Shown here piece by piece: positions 36,095-45,154 of a stretch of 64,000 bases of DNA; the stretch's first letter is position 1; every line of letters starts with the position of its first letter. A program made the translations under genes and the position numbers. Under the pieces are notes generated by a model. The model ran no database searches. It saw only the letters and a program-made list of their open reading frames with translations, and was not told where the DNA came from. Origin of the DNA: Vibrio echinoideorum (lineage in GTDB: Bacteria; Pseudomonadota; Gammaproteobacteria; Enterobacterales; Vibrionaceae); assembly GCF_024347455.1 (NCBI RefSeq), contig NZ_AP025483.1:1922001-1986000 (forward strand), in the 5' to 3' direction.

Positions 36095-36856
36095 ATGAGC
36101 TTTATTATACTATTACTTATTCTGCTGTTCGTTGGCATCACACGCTTACTTCAATGGCGTAAGACCTCTTATTTTTTGTTCCTTGTTCTTATCTCGTCAT
36201 TTGCGTTGATTGGTTCAGGTCTAATTCCTCGTTACTTATTAAACGACCTACAGGCCGATTATGAAGGTAAACCTGACATTCAATGGTCTTCAAATAACGC
36301 AATTGTTCTACTCGGTGCTGGCACTCAGTTAATCAAAAGTACTAGCGAATTCGAGCCGACCTTCTTCTCTTACGGAAGAATCAATGAAACCGCTAGCCAA
36401 TATAAAGATTGTGCGAAAGCTCAAACCACATGCAAAGTGATCATTAGTGGTGGCGATGCTCAGAACAACGGCGTAACTGAAGCTGAAATCTATGAGCAAC
36501 AACTGCTTAGGCTTGGCGTACCGATGGACGACCTTATCCAAGAGCCTAACAGCGTCAACACGTGGAAAAATGCTCAGCTGACTAGCGACCTAATGAAGCA
36601 TCACAAATTCAACAACATTGTTCTTGTTTCATCGGGCCTACATATTCGCCGTAGCGAGCTCTACTTCAACCACTTCGGCTTAAATGTTATTCCAGTGAGA
36701 GCCGATTATATGGCGGCTCAGATTTCATGGCTGCCATTGTGGTATAACTTCGCGGTGACCGACTTTGCTTTACATGAGCAATTAGGCTTTGCTCGATACA
36801 ACATCTACAACTTCATGGGTTGGAACAGTAAGCGAGAAAAGCCCGGTGATGCTTAA
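36095..36856 (+). CDS. YdcF/ElyC-family (DUF218) membrane protein
   Basis: A 253-residue protein with two N-terminal membrane helices (about residues 1-45) and a DUF218 domain beginning AIVLLGAGTQLI. Family motifs are ISGGDAQNNGVTEAEIYEQQ, EPNSVNTWKNAQ and LVSSGLHIRRSELYF. ElyC/SanA/YdcF proteins act around the cell envelope; the activity is poorly defined. A GTG at 36029 is in frame, but the ATG at 36095 with AGGATCCTC is the better start. The first of two related terminator hairpins follows it. Confidence 0.88.
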   Translation: MSFIILLLILLFVGITRLLQWRKTSYFLFLVLISSFALIGSGLIPRYLLNDLQADYEGKPDIQWSSNNAIVLLGAGTQLIKSTSEFEPTFFSYGRINETASQYKDCAKAQTTCKVIISGGDAQNNGVTEAEIYEQQLLRLGVPMDDLIQEPNSVNTWKNAQLTSDLMKHHKFNNIVLVSSGLHIRRSELYFNHFGLNVIPVRADYMAAQISWLPLWYNFAVTDFALHEQLGFARYNIYNFMGWNSKREKPGDA

Positions 36857-36913
36857 TCGCTTTCTCCTAATTCATTAAGTCGTTGATTTTAGTTAAGTTA
36901 AAGTTTTACAAAC

Positions 36914-36965
36914 TAAAAATGCAGCAACAATCGAAAGGTTGTTTGCTGCATTTTTGATCCTGCCT
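36914..36965. terminator. Terminator hairpin, copy 1 of a repeated element
   Basis: CTAAAAATGCAGCAACAA pairs with TTGTTTGCTGCATTTTT (one bulged base). T-runs on both strands make it bidirectional. A closely similar hairpin with the same bulge and the same GATCCTG tail lies at 39366-39418, on the far side of the aerolysin-like gene. The rest of the interval from 36857 to 37377 shows no gene. Confidence 0.85.
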
Positions 36966-37377
36966 ATCACTACAAACACGACCGCTACAAACACTCGTCA
37001 TTGGTTCAAACTTCCTTCCGCTATTCTTTGTCACTTCACCAATCACATTACGAATAAAGATGACGAATAGACGTCGTTAATAAACTGACGAACCTCAGTC
37101 TGTATAACGTTAAATACTTGAAAATTAAACACTCACTATTCAAAGGACTGAAAGTACCCGAACACCTCAAGATAAACGGCTCTCAAATAACAAGTTCATT
37201 ATTGTAGCTAACTGATATTTATAAGGATTTATTTTCAATTCATTTCAGTATTTTTGGCATTGTTTTATATGACAAGGTACACCCCGCTAGTCACCCTCGG
37301 CTTTTAAAAACACCTATAAGATCTAATAAATCGAATCCAATAAAAATAGCCAAATAATGGCACTTAGGAACTTATTT

Positions 37378-38849
37378 ATGCTCAACGTCAGTAAAATCAT
37401 TCTATTCACCACTGCCCTATCTTTAATATCTTTACCACTTATGCAAAGATATACTCAGACCAAATCGTCTTAGATAAGCTCGGCGAAGATACCTGCCGCT
37501 CCGCTTATCGCCCACTCACTAATACAGAAGCTCAAGAACATAAAACAGCCCTGATATCTCGTATGAGCGTGTGGGAAATTACAGGCCTTAAAGACGATTG
37601 GGTGATCATGGGGTCTGGTTATCACGGCCTAATAAAACAAGGGCAATCAAGCGACAACACTTGGTGCTATCCGGATACCCCAGATGCAGGTCTGCCTTAT
37701 TACGAAGATCAGGCGATTCAAGAAGCTAACAACCTAGATGTTCAAAAAGCCTTAGTGAATGACCATGCAAGCTTCATTAGGCCACTGAGTTACTTGGCTC
37801 ATAACCTGGGTTTCGCTTGGGTTGGCGGAGACAATGGGCGCTATGTTGGCCAAGACATGGCAATCAAACAGCTCAGCCACGGTTGGGAGATTAAAGGGAA
37901 CAGTGATGGAACCTGCACAAGTGACCGTTGCGATCAAAAAACCGCAATCACGATCGATAACTTTTCCTACACCTTAGATGGCGCAGCATTTAGCCATGGT
38001 TTGGTCAACGAGCCCAACCAAGAACTCATCAAAACGGTATCAGCTTACGCGATCAACGAAAGTGATGAACCTAAACAGGTCGTCGTTAACCTTAGTTTCG
38101 AGCAATCCACACATTGGCGTAAAACCAACCGCTTTGAACTTTCAGGTTCAGTCGCCGTTACCGAGAACTTTAGTTGGCCACAAGTCGGTAAAACGGAGGT
38201 AACAGTGGTTCTAGAAAAAGGCCAACACTTCTCAAATACTAATAGTGGCTCTCGCTCTGAATCAACTGAACTGCAAGCCATCATCACCGTGCCTAGCAAT
38301 TCAGTGTTGCCCTTTCAAGTCGAGCTTTTCCGCTCAAGCATTTCTTACCCGTACCGAATCAAAGCAAACATGAGTTACGACGTTAACTTCACGGGTTTCC
38401 TGAGATACAGCGGTAATGCACTGAGTTCTCACCCAACAAACCGACCTACGATCTCGCATACCTTCACCATGGGAACCAATAGCGAAGAACAAGCGAATAT
38501 CCGTTACCAATGGGATCACCGCTATATTCCTGGAGAGATGAAATGGTGGGACTGGAGTTGGGCAATCAATGCCAATGGGCTGGGCAGCATGCAATATGCC
38601 GCCGGAGCAAGCGTACGTCCATTCTATTCTTACGTATCTGGTCAGTTTAATGCTGAATCTCTATATTCAGGCATGATCGATATTGGAGAGCAGCACTCTG
38701 TAGACTCATTCGATGTGATGACAACATTAAACAACCACAACACCTATCATGCTGGCGACATTCGAATTGTCACTGACTTTGATGCTGAAGCCCTAGCCCA
38801 ATTGGGATACCAAGGTGCTCAACTTATGATTAATTCAACTCAACAGTAA
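37378..38849 (+). pseudogene. Aerolysin-family pore-forming toxin, frameshifted signal peptide
   Basis: Residues from 37440 on align along nearly the whole length with Aeromonas aerolysin: GLKDDWVIMGSGYHG, NTWCYP, YLAHNLGFAWVGGD, KTAITIDNFSYTLD, NRPTISHTF and RYIPGEMKWWDWSW all have direct counterparts. The four disulfide cysteines (DTC, NTWC, CTSDRC) are kept. An ATG at 37378 behind AGGAA opens a signal peptide (MLNVSKIILFTTALSLISLP) that is in another frame and stops after 31 codons. Restoring one T at 37439-37440 joins it to YAKIYSDQIV, a normal signal-peptidase site. The continuous frame from ATG 37563 lacks both the signal peptide and the first Cys. The C-terminal activation loop has no KVRRAR-like basic cleavage site. 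Confidence 0.9.
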
Positions 38850-39069
38850 GTTATATAAACAAAAACTGAAACTTTTCCAAGCCCATTGCCCTCTCTCTGG
38901 GCTTTATTCATCGCATACTTTCTTGGTAATGGATCGACAATCGCACCCAAAACATTCACTCTCTGAATCGTTTTTCATTGACTTAAAAATGAAATCATAA
39001 CGACACATTAATTTGCGTAACTTAGGGGGCAAATAGGCAACTAACTTACAGTGCCTATCAGGAGGATGT

Positions 39070-39291
39070 ATGAAACCAAATAGATCTATTGGATTAAGTG
39101 GACATATCAAACATTGCCCATGTTGTTCTACCGAATTGGTCATCAAAGACCACATTCACGTTTGCCCTCGTAATGAAATTGGCGACTGTTACTTCGATGG
39201 TTATGACCAACACGAGCAAAGCACTAATTTTGGTATTGCTGAGCATTCACGCGTAGGTGATAACCTTGTTTACGAAATCTCCGAACGCTAG
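39070..39291 (+). CDS. Small Cys-rich, probable zinc-binding protein
   Basis: A 73-residue protein starting behind a strong GGAGG. Cys16, Cys18, Cys19 (KHCPCC), Cys32 (HVCPRN) and Cys40 with nearby His residues look like a small zinc ribbon. The C-terminal half is acidic and polar. I do not recognise the family. It lies about 220 bases after the aerolysin-like gene on the same strand and inside the two related terminator hairpins, so it may belong to the same acquired segment. Confidence 0.75.
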   Translation: MKPNRSIGLSGHIKHCPCCSTELVIKDHIHVCPRNEIGDCYFDGYDQHEQSTNFGIAEHSRVGDNLVYEISER

Positions 39292-39365
39292 GCGTTCTTG
39301 GATAACTGTTGAAGTAGTTGACGTGCTTGAAGTAATTGAAGAATTATTGAAGTCACTTCGCACCA

Positions 39366-39418
39366 AAAAAAATGCAGCGACAATCGAGTGATTGTTCGCT
39401 GCATTCTTAGATCCTGTA
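39366..39418. terminator. Terminator hairpin, copy 2 of a repeated element
   Basis: AATGCAGCGACAAT (39371-39384) pairs with ATTGTTCGCTGCATT (39391-39405), with one bulged base. The hairpin and the GATCCTG after it correspond to 36914-36965. It lies between the Cys-rich protein gene and the convergent DUF2058 gene. Confidence 0.85.
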
Positions 39419-39481
39419 GATAAAACTGTGAATCTCGACGTTACGCTAGCTCGCCAATGGGCTGTAGCTAAGTAAAGCGAA

Positions 39482-40003
39482 TTACCACATTAGATCATCT
39501 GGGATCACGAAGTCTTTGTACGGGTCATCTTCGTCTACTTCATCAGAGCTTGAAGCTTGAGTATCAACGATAGATTCTTCGTCACGCATTGCTATCTTGT
39601 TCGCTACCGCAGTAGGAATAACAACATAGCTTTCGCCTTGGCGAGCAATACTCAGAATACCTTTACTTAGTTGCTTTTGAGTCAGATCTTCTACGTAAAG
39701 GTATTTAACCACAGTACCATCGGTGAAGTTGTATTTGATCTCACCATTTTTCTGTTCGATCTTGTTCATCTCAATCAGTTGCTTCACTTGAGCTTTAATT
39801 TCTTTGCTCAACTGCTGTTCTTTCAACTGTTGGTTTAGCTCTTTGTCTTTCGCTTGCTGCGCCAGTTTTGTTTCTTCTGCTGCCGCTTTTGCTTCACGAG
39901 ACTGAACGCGAGACTTTTTAGAGCCCTTCTTCGCCTTCTTTAATTTTTTCTCATTTACCAAGCCAGCTTTAAGCATTTGCTCTTGGAGTGTTAACTTTGC
40001 CAT
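39482..40003 (-). CDS. DUF2058 (YaiL-like) protein
   Basis: A 173-residue protein of the DUF2058/YaiL family. The N-terminal half is highly charged and helical (LKKAKKGSKKSRVQSREAK), probably a coiled or nucleic-acid-binding arm. The C-terminal half carries IKYNFTDGTVVKYLYV and SYVVIPTAVANKI, then an acidic tail ending DDPYKDFVIPDDLMW. E. coli YaiL is a nucleoprotein of unknown role. It is a single gene read leftward. Confidence 0.92.
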   Translation of the reverse strand: MAKLTLQEQMLKAGLVNEKKLKKAKKGSKKSRVQSREAKAAAEETKLAQQAKDKELNQQLKEQQLSKEIKAQVKQLIEMNKIEQKNGEIKYNFTDGTVVKYLYVEDLTQKQLSKGILSIARQGESYVVIPTAVANKIAMRDEESIVDTQASSSDEVDEDDPYKDFVIPDDLMW

Positions 40004-40406
40004 GACTTTCCCAGTTCAGGATTAAAAACGACACTATCATACCTGTTTTTGAGGAATCTGTTTACTGAACAATGGCAAAATTTATGCTGATAGAGCAAGG
40101 CTGTTAGCGTTATCCCTTACCGTGATTCACAGCATCCACTTTTGGTTATTTTCCGACCTGTGATTTCCAAGAAAACACACCAACAATGACTTACCCGCAG
40201 ATACAAATCATTCCTCTGTTTGTTAGCGTACGCGCGTATCACTTATCATTCCAACAAAGCAATATGTTCATTTTCAATGAGTAAGCAATTTTATAAAAGC
40301 ATGGCATATATCTCATATCTGGATAATTACCATAGAGTTATAACTCCAATGTCATAACTCTTGACTACGTTATCCTAGACATCAATCAATAAGGATAATG
40401 TAAAAT
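40004..40406. promoter_or_regulatory. Upstream region of the sphingomyelinase gene with a palindrome
   Basis: About 400 bases without a gene. A perfect 12-bp palindrome, GAGTTATAACTC (40335-40346), is followed by a half-site CATAACTC (40353-40360) and by TTGACT (40361-40366), a plausible -35 element, about 50 bases before the sphingomyelinase start. This is a candidate operator; the factor is unknown. Confidence 0.45.
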
Positions 40407-41741
40407 ATGAAAACTCAATGGACTTGGTTAGCTGCAATTGTGGCATCAACATCAATAGCCTCTACCTCTGCGATCGCAGACACGGACGTATATCTCACCA
40501 ACAACACCAATCAAGAGATGACCATTCAAACCCATCACACTGGTACAGACTTACTAGAGCTTGGCAACGAATGGCAACAACATGCGGAAAAGATTGGACC
40601 TTGGGAGACCAAAAAGCTAATCAGCTTCAATCGTTGGACGGGTGTAAAATCTGGAAAAACATATGAGTTCGACACTGTGATTTCTAACACCGTTGGAGAA
40701 AATGTTACGCTAAACCAAACCATGAAAGGACATTGGTATAACTCGTCACTACAACATGGTTTAAGTGCATCCGATGTTGATTTAACACTGTACGATGACC
40801 GTAACATTCACCGCAGCTCAACCGATGCTTTCGATATCAATACCGAACTGGCACTGAAAGCTGACAACACCGCACGCTACGATGATATTTACTACACCAT
40901 CACCCCACAGAAAGTGGATGAACAGCCAGAGCCTGACGCCAACACTTTGAAAGTGATGACTTACAACATCTGGGCGTTACCGGTTATCGCTTCACATATT
41001 GGTGACCGTTACGACCTGATCCCAGAGTATGTAAAAGGCTACGACGTCTTGGCACTTCAAGAAGTCTTCGCCAATGGACGAGATGAGTTTTTGCGAGAGC
41101 TTGCCAAAGAATACCCTTATCAAACCAAAATGCTGAATAAAGATGGCGTCAACATTTACGACGGTGGCGTGATCATCGTCAGCCGTTATCCCATCGTTAA
41201 TGAAGCTCAGTACGTTTTCCCTGATTGCACGGGCACCGATTGTTTCGCTGACAAAGGGGTTAACTACGCTGAGGTCATCAAAAATGGTCAGGCGTACCAC
41301 GTGTTTGGTACTCACACCGCATCATTTGACACCGATACCGCGCGTGACTATCGACAACGTCAGTTCAAACAGATGCGAAAACTGGCTCAATCTTTGAATA
41401 TCCCAACGTCTGAAACTGTGGTCTACAGTGGTGACTTCAACGTTAACAAGATCAAATTTCCAGATGACTATCAACAGATGTTAGCCAACCTCCAAGCAAG
41501 CGAACCTCAGTATTCTGGTTATACCGCTTCGACTTTCGATCCTCGTATCAATAACTTTGCGGGCGAACCTATGTCGGGTGGCGAAAACGTCGAATACCTT
41601 GATTACGTGGTCGTAAGTTCGGAATACACAGTTAAAACGCATAACGACAACCGTGTGGACGTACCGCGTTCAACCAGCAGTGAGCTGTGGAAGCACTACA
41701 ACCTATCTGACCACTTTCCTGTCAGCGCTGTTATCAAGTAA
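40407..41741 (+). CDS. Secreted sphingomyelinase C-type phosphodiesterase
   Basis: A 444-residue secreted enzyme of the DNase I-like endonuclease/exonuclease/phosphatase fold. After a signal peptide (SAIA|DTD, about residue 24) comes a beta-rich N-terminal domain (25-170) and then the catalytic domain: TYNIWALP (Asn187), ALQEVF (Glu219, metal ligand), FGTHTASF (His303), SGDFNVN (Asp343, Asn345) and LSDHFPVS (Asp435, His436). This is the set of neutral sphingomyelinases, including bacterial haemolysins, that release ceramide and phosphocholine in host membranes. The ribosome site is AAGGATAATG. It is followed 15 bases later by a membrane-anchored helical protein, an operon arrangement like lipase and its foldase. 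Confidence 0.9.
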   Translation: MKTQWTWLAAIVASTSIASTSAIADTDVYLTNNTNQEMTIQTHHTGTDLLELGNEWQQHAEKIGPWETKKLISFNRWTGVKSGKTYEFDTVISNTVGENVTLNQTMKGHWYNSSLQHGLSASDVDLTLYDDRNIHRSSTDAFDINTELALKADNTARYDDIYYTITPQKVDEQPEPDANTLKVMTYNIWALPVIASHIGDRYDLIPEYVKGYDVLALQEVFANGRDEFLRELAKEYPYQTKMLNKDGVNIYDGGVIIVSRYPIVNEAQYVFPDCTGTDCFADKGVNYAEVIKNGQAYHVFGTHTASFDTDTARDYRQRQFKQMRKLAQSLNIPTSETVVYSGDFNVNKIKFPDDYQQMLANLQASEPQYSGYTASTFDPRINNFAGEPMSGGENVEYLDYVVVSSEYTVKTHNDNRVDVPRSTSSELWKHYNLSDHFPVSAVIK

Positions 41742-41756
41742 TCCGGTGAATCAATA

Positions 41757-42773
41757 ATGCATCGAGTTATCTTAATCATCATGCTCGTCCTAGTGACGAG
41801 CATGATTGGCTACACATGGTCGTCTAAATTAACGAACACGCCAGCGACCGAATTCACCCAAACGGAGAGCGCCAATGACCGTGCCTTGGCTACCCCGATG
41901 AGTTCCGATAATACAGGGGTTGGAAATACAGAGCCTGGCAATGCCAAACCTACCGAAGTTAGCGCGAATAACAAACAGAAACACAAAGGCGAACGAGAAA
42001 AAGATACTGGCATTGCCGAGACTCTGGTTTCACTAGAAGACTTCGTTTCATTGCAAGGCCAAGCATTGATGAACGAGCTCGATAGTTTTTGGATTCAGTG
42101 CACACGAGATAACAACTGCAAACAACAACTGGCGCAGCTTAAAGAACAAGTTCCCGCGGAATGGTTTCAATTGTTGAGCCACTACCCACAAACTTCTCAA
42201 GAGTGGCAAGTGATGGAGAGTTCGATAGCCTTGGAGTCATTAGATTCACTTGAACAGCGTGTCGGCCTGTTCAAACAAGCGGCCGAACAAGTGTGGGGAG
42301 AACTCGCCCACCAGCTTTTTTCTGATCAGTTTACGCATTTAGATTTCACCTTGAGCACAAATCAGTTCACAGAAGTGGATGCTGATGACTTTGTCGAACA
42401 TTACCAAAGCTTAATCAGCAACTGGCAAAGTGACACCACAACCTTAAACACCGAAACACCCGCTCAGCAATACGAGCTCGCGGTATCACTGATTCCCGAT
42501 AGCTATACGCCATCTCAAATGAACACCATCAAAACAGAGCTCCAACACACCTACTTGGACGATGAGCAAACATCAAGTATCCAAGCCAGAGAGCAGCAAG
42601 TCGAACAACAAACACAAACGGTTCTTGATTATCATCAAGAGTTCGATGCGTTCAAGGCAACGTTAGATTCGCAACGCTCAGGAAGCCATTCAAACTGGGA
42701 TAGCCAAGCGTGGGGTGATTACTATCAAAAAGAAGTCTCTGAATTTCGTGAGTCGTTCTTCTCTGGTCAATAG
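41757..42773 (+). CDS. Membrane-anchored helical protein, lipase foldase-like
   Basis: A 338-residue protein with one N-terminal membrane helix (residues 4-20), a low-complexity Asn/Thr/Glu/Lys linker (25-85) and a long helical periplasmic domain (86-338). This is the layout of the lipase-specific foldases (Lif/LifO). SLEQRVGLFKQAAEQVWG followed by LAHQLFSDQF (164-192) resembles the helix that in Lif proteins ends FG-x-E-x-A-x-x-LF. The usual RxxFDY(F/C)L steric-chaperone motif is not seen. Two Cys (115, 121) could form a disulfide. Coupling with the upstream sphingomyelinase suggests it helps fold that enzyme for secretion; this is inference. Confidence 0.6.
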   Translation: MHRVILIIMLVLVTSMIGYTWSSKLTNTPATEFTQTESANDRALATPMSSDNTGVGNTEPGNAKPTEVSANNKQKHKGEREKDTGIAETLVSLEDFVSLQGQALMNELDSFWIQCTRDNNCKQQLAQLKEQVPAEWFQLLSHYPQTSQEWQVMESSIALESLDSLEQRVGLFKQAAEQVWGELAHQLFSDQFTHLDFTLSTNQFTEVDADDFVEHYQSLISNWQSDTTTLNTETPAQQYELAVSLIPDSYTPSQMNTIKTELQHTYLDDEQTSSIQAREQQVEQQTQTVLDYHQEFDAFKATLDSQRSGSHSNWDSQAWGDYYQKEVSEFRESFFSGQ

Positions 42774-42839
42774 GGAGCAATAAAGGGGGGTCACTAGAGA
42801 GCTCAATCCTGAGTCCCTATTTATTCTTTGTTCGCCAAG

Positions 42840-43889
42840 TTAATTCTTAGTCGCTGAACGAAACTGAGCCGGTGTTTTGTTCAGCCAACGTTTGAATGCC
42901 CGTCTAAAATTTGCGGGGTCGCTGTAACCTAACCTATCCCCTATATCATCAATGCTCATGGTAGTGCCGAGCAGCAGTTCTTTGGCTAACTCCACTCGAA
43001 CTTCGGTAAGCAATACTTGATAACTTGAACCATAGTTGGTCAATTCACGCCTGAGTGTGCGAGAACTACAGCCAAACTCGTCAGCCAGTTGCTCAATAGT
43101 CGGAAAGCTACCGGCGGTCTGATAGAAGATCGTTTTGATCTGATTAGTGAGTAAATGTTTTGAATCGAGCGTCTCCACTATGGACTGGCAAGACACCAGA
43201 TAACGCTTGAGTGTCGCGGCATCGTGAGTAAGCAACGTTTGAGACAATACCGACGCATCAAAACGCAGTTCACAATGGTTTTGTTCAAAAATCACCGGGC
43301 ACAGGAAACGCTCGTCATAGAGCTTGGCGTAATTAGGGCGAACATAAGGCAAAGCCAAAGTTTGAATATCCAACTCATGACCAGTCAGTTCTTTGAACAA
43401 AGAGACGATTGAACTTAAGAAGTACTCACTGCAGAAAGGAAGGAGATCGCCCACTTCCAATGTGTTCTCAATCTGAATCACCGCTTGCTCGGAATCTAGA
43501 AACAATTTCACTGAGAATATAGGGCCATTCAGGCGCAAATACTTAAAGCCCGACTTGATTGCCTCCCCGACATTTTGACTAGTTGATAGCGCATAACCCA
43601 ACACACCAAAGTGGCTCAAGCTGGCATGTTCTCCCAACCAAAGCCCTAAACCATCGTGCGGAAAACTCTGATTAGCCGCGCTAAACAACGAAAGCTTATC
43701 AGCGTAAGTCAGTTTTCCATTCGGGTCTCGCCAATCCATGGTTTCTAAACCCACATCCATGAGTAGCCTTTCAATATCGATACCTCGTTGCTCTAAGGTA
43801 TTCAACAGCAGCGCTATATCTAATGTTCCCAACTGATGTCGATGTTCTGTTGGCATGTATTCAGCAATAATTTCCAATTTACTTTCCAT
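42840..43889 (-). CDS. AraC-family transcriptional regulator (OruR-like)
   Basis: A regulator of about 349 residues with an N-terminal arabinose-binding-like domain of the OruR/PqrA type (about 20-200) and a C-terminal AraC DNA-binding domain with two helix-turn-helices: IEQLADEFGCSSRTLRREL and DIGDRLGYSDPANFRRAFKR. A TTG reading to 43901 exists, but the ATG at 43889 is more usual. It is divergent from the DUF2804 gene, which with the sterol-desaturase gene is the likely target; relatives often regulate fatty acid or lipid genes. Confidence 0.9.
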   Translation of the reverse strand: MESKLEIIAEYMPTEHRHQLGTLDIALLLNTLEQRGIDIERLLMDVGLETMDWRDPNGKLTYADKLSLFSAANQSFPHDGLGLWLGEHASLSHFGVLGYALSTSQNVGEAIKSGFKYLRLNGPIFSVKLFLDSEQAVIQIENTLEVGDLLPFCSEYFLSSIVSLFKELTGHELDIQTLALPYVRPNYAKLYDERFLCPVIFEQNHCELRFDASVLSQTLLTHDAATLKRYLVSCQSIVETLDSKHLLTNQIKTIFYQTAGSFPTIEQLADEFGCSSRTLRRELTNYGSSYQVLLTEVRVELAKELLLGTTMSIDDIGDRLGYSDPANFRRAFKRWLNKTPAQFRSATKN

Positions 43890-44037
43890 ATAAGCACTCA
43901 AGCTTCGCCGATCATAACAACGATGTCATAGCAAAGACGTGATTCATCGCTAACTCTTGTCCGAACATGACCTCCCAATTCAACCCTTGAGGCATCACAA
44001 TACCACTGGTTGTTAATTTTATGTGAACAAACGAGCG

Positions 44038-45051
44038 ATGATAAAAACCAAATCAGCACCACTTAGCCTCATTGACTCAAATGGTCAGGCCGTTATTGGG
44101 CACTTCGATGGCATGCCTAAAGCGCTAAACAGTGAACAGTTCGACTATCGAAATACAATGGACAAAAAAGCCAACGCTTGGCAAAAACACTTCCACTACA
44201 AACAATTTCAGTTTGTCAGCATTGTCACGCCCACTCACGTTATCGGGGTCGCGATTGCTGATATTCGTTATCTGAGTTCCGCCTTTGTTTACCTATACGA
44301 TATTGAAAGTAATCAACTCGACGAGTGCTCTTGGTTAAGGCCGTTAGAGTTTGATAAGCAAGTGACTCAATCTCCTTTTCAGGGAACCACCAGCATCGCT
44401 AACCAAAGCATCGTCTTCGACATTAACAACGGTGAATGGCGAGTTCGTCTCAATACCAAACTACTCAAGGCCGACATTACTCTAGTCTCAAATGAAACCG
44501 GTCTTCCGATGGCAATGTGCAGCCCTACGGGGTATTCAGGTTGGACTTACACCCAAAAACACAATGCTTTGACTGTAACGGGTCAGATCAAAATTAAAAG
44601 CAAGTCCATCAACCTAGAACAAGCGCTTGCGGGGTATGACTTTTCTGCGGGATACATGAGGCGCGAAACCTGTTGGCGCTGGACGAGCATCAACACGCTT
44701 ATCAACGGAAAAAGTATTGGCTTGAACCTAGCGGCGGGCGTGAATGAAACGGGAAGTTGCGAGAATGTATTATGGGTGAATGGTGTAAGGCACCTACTTA
44801 ACCCAGCGAACTTTACATTCAATCGAGATGACATCGACTTACCGTGGCAGATCACATCGCAAGATGGACGTATTAACCTGACCTTTACGCCTCTGAATAA
44901 CCGCAGCGAAAAGCTCAACTTATGGCTGCTAAAGAGTAACTTTCGCCAGTTCATTGGTCACTTTTCTGGTTCGATTGAAGACAACGATGGGAGCGTCCAT
45001 CACATCGACAATGTGCTTGGCCTGACCGAAGATCATTTTGCTCGTTGGTAA
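44038..45051 (+). CDS. DUF2804 family protein
   Basis: A soluble protein of about 337 residues of the DUF2804 family, of unknown biochemical function. Characteristic elements are KHFHYKQFQFVSIVTPTHVI near the front, the central YDFSAGYMRRETCWRWTS (about 200-217) and GLNLAAGVNETGSCENVLWV. The predicted fold is a two-domain beta sandwich like lipocalin-type proteins of the CrtC/AttH group, which suggests a lipid or terpenoid substrate; this is inference. The ATG at 44038 is preferred over a GTG at 44023. It is divergent from the AraC regulator and precedes the sterol-desaturase gene by 103 bases. Confidence 0.88.
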   Translation: MIKTKSAPLSLIDSNGQAVIGHFDGMPKALNSEQFDYRNTMDKKANAWQKHFHYKQFQFVSIVTPTHVIGVAIADIRYLSSAFVYLYDIESNQLDECSWLRPLEFDKQVTQSPFQGTTSIANQSIVFDINNGEWRVRLNTKLLKADITLVSNETGLPMAMCSPTGYSGWTYTQKHNALTVTGQIKIKSKSINLEQALAGYDFSAGYMRRETCWRWTSINTLINGKSIGLNLAAGVNETGSCENVLWVNGVRHLLNPANFTFNRDDIDLPWQITSQDGRINLTFTPLNNRSEKLNLWLLKSNFRQFIGHFSGSIEDNDGSVHHIDNVLGLTEDHFARW

Positions 45052-45154
45052 CTCGTTGGTAAGTCTCTACCAAAAAAGGAACACGGTAAACCAATTCAAC
45101 AACTCATCAACTCAGTCAGACATTACACAACTATCGCGACACAAGGATTAGCGA

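Noticed and set aside
37430..37445. Phase variation of the aerolysin gene by homopolymer slippage
   Set aside because: The run at the frameshift is only two T (three when restored), far below the length that usually slips.
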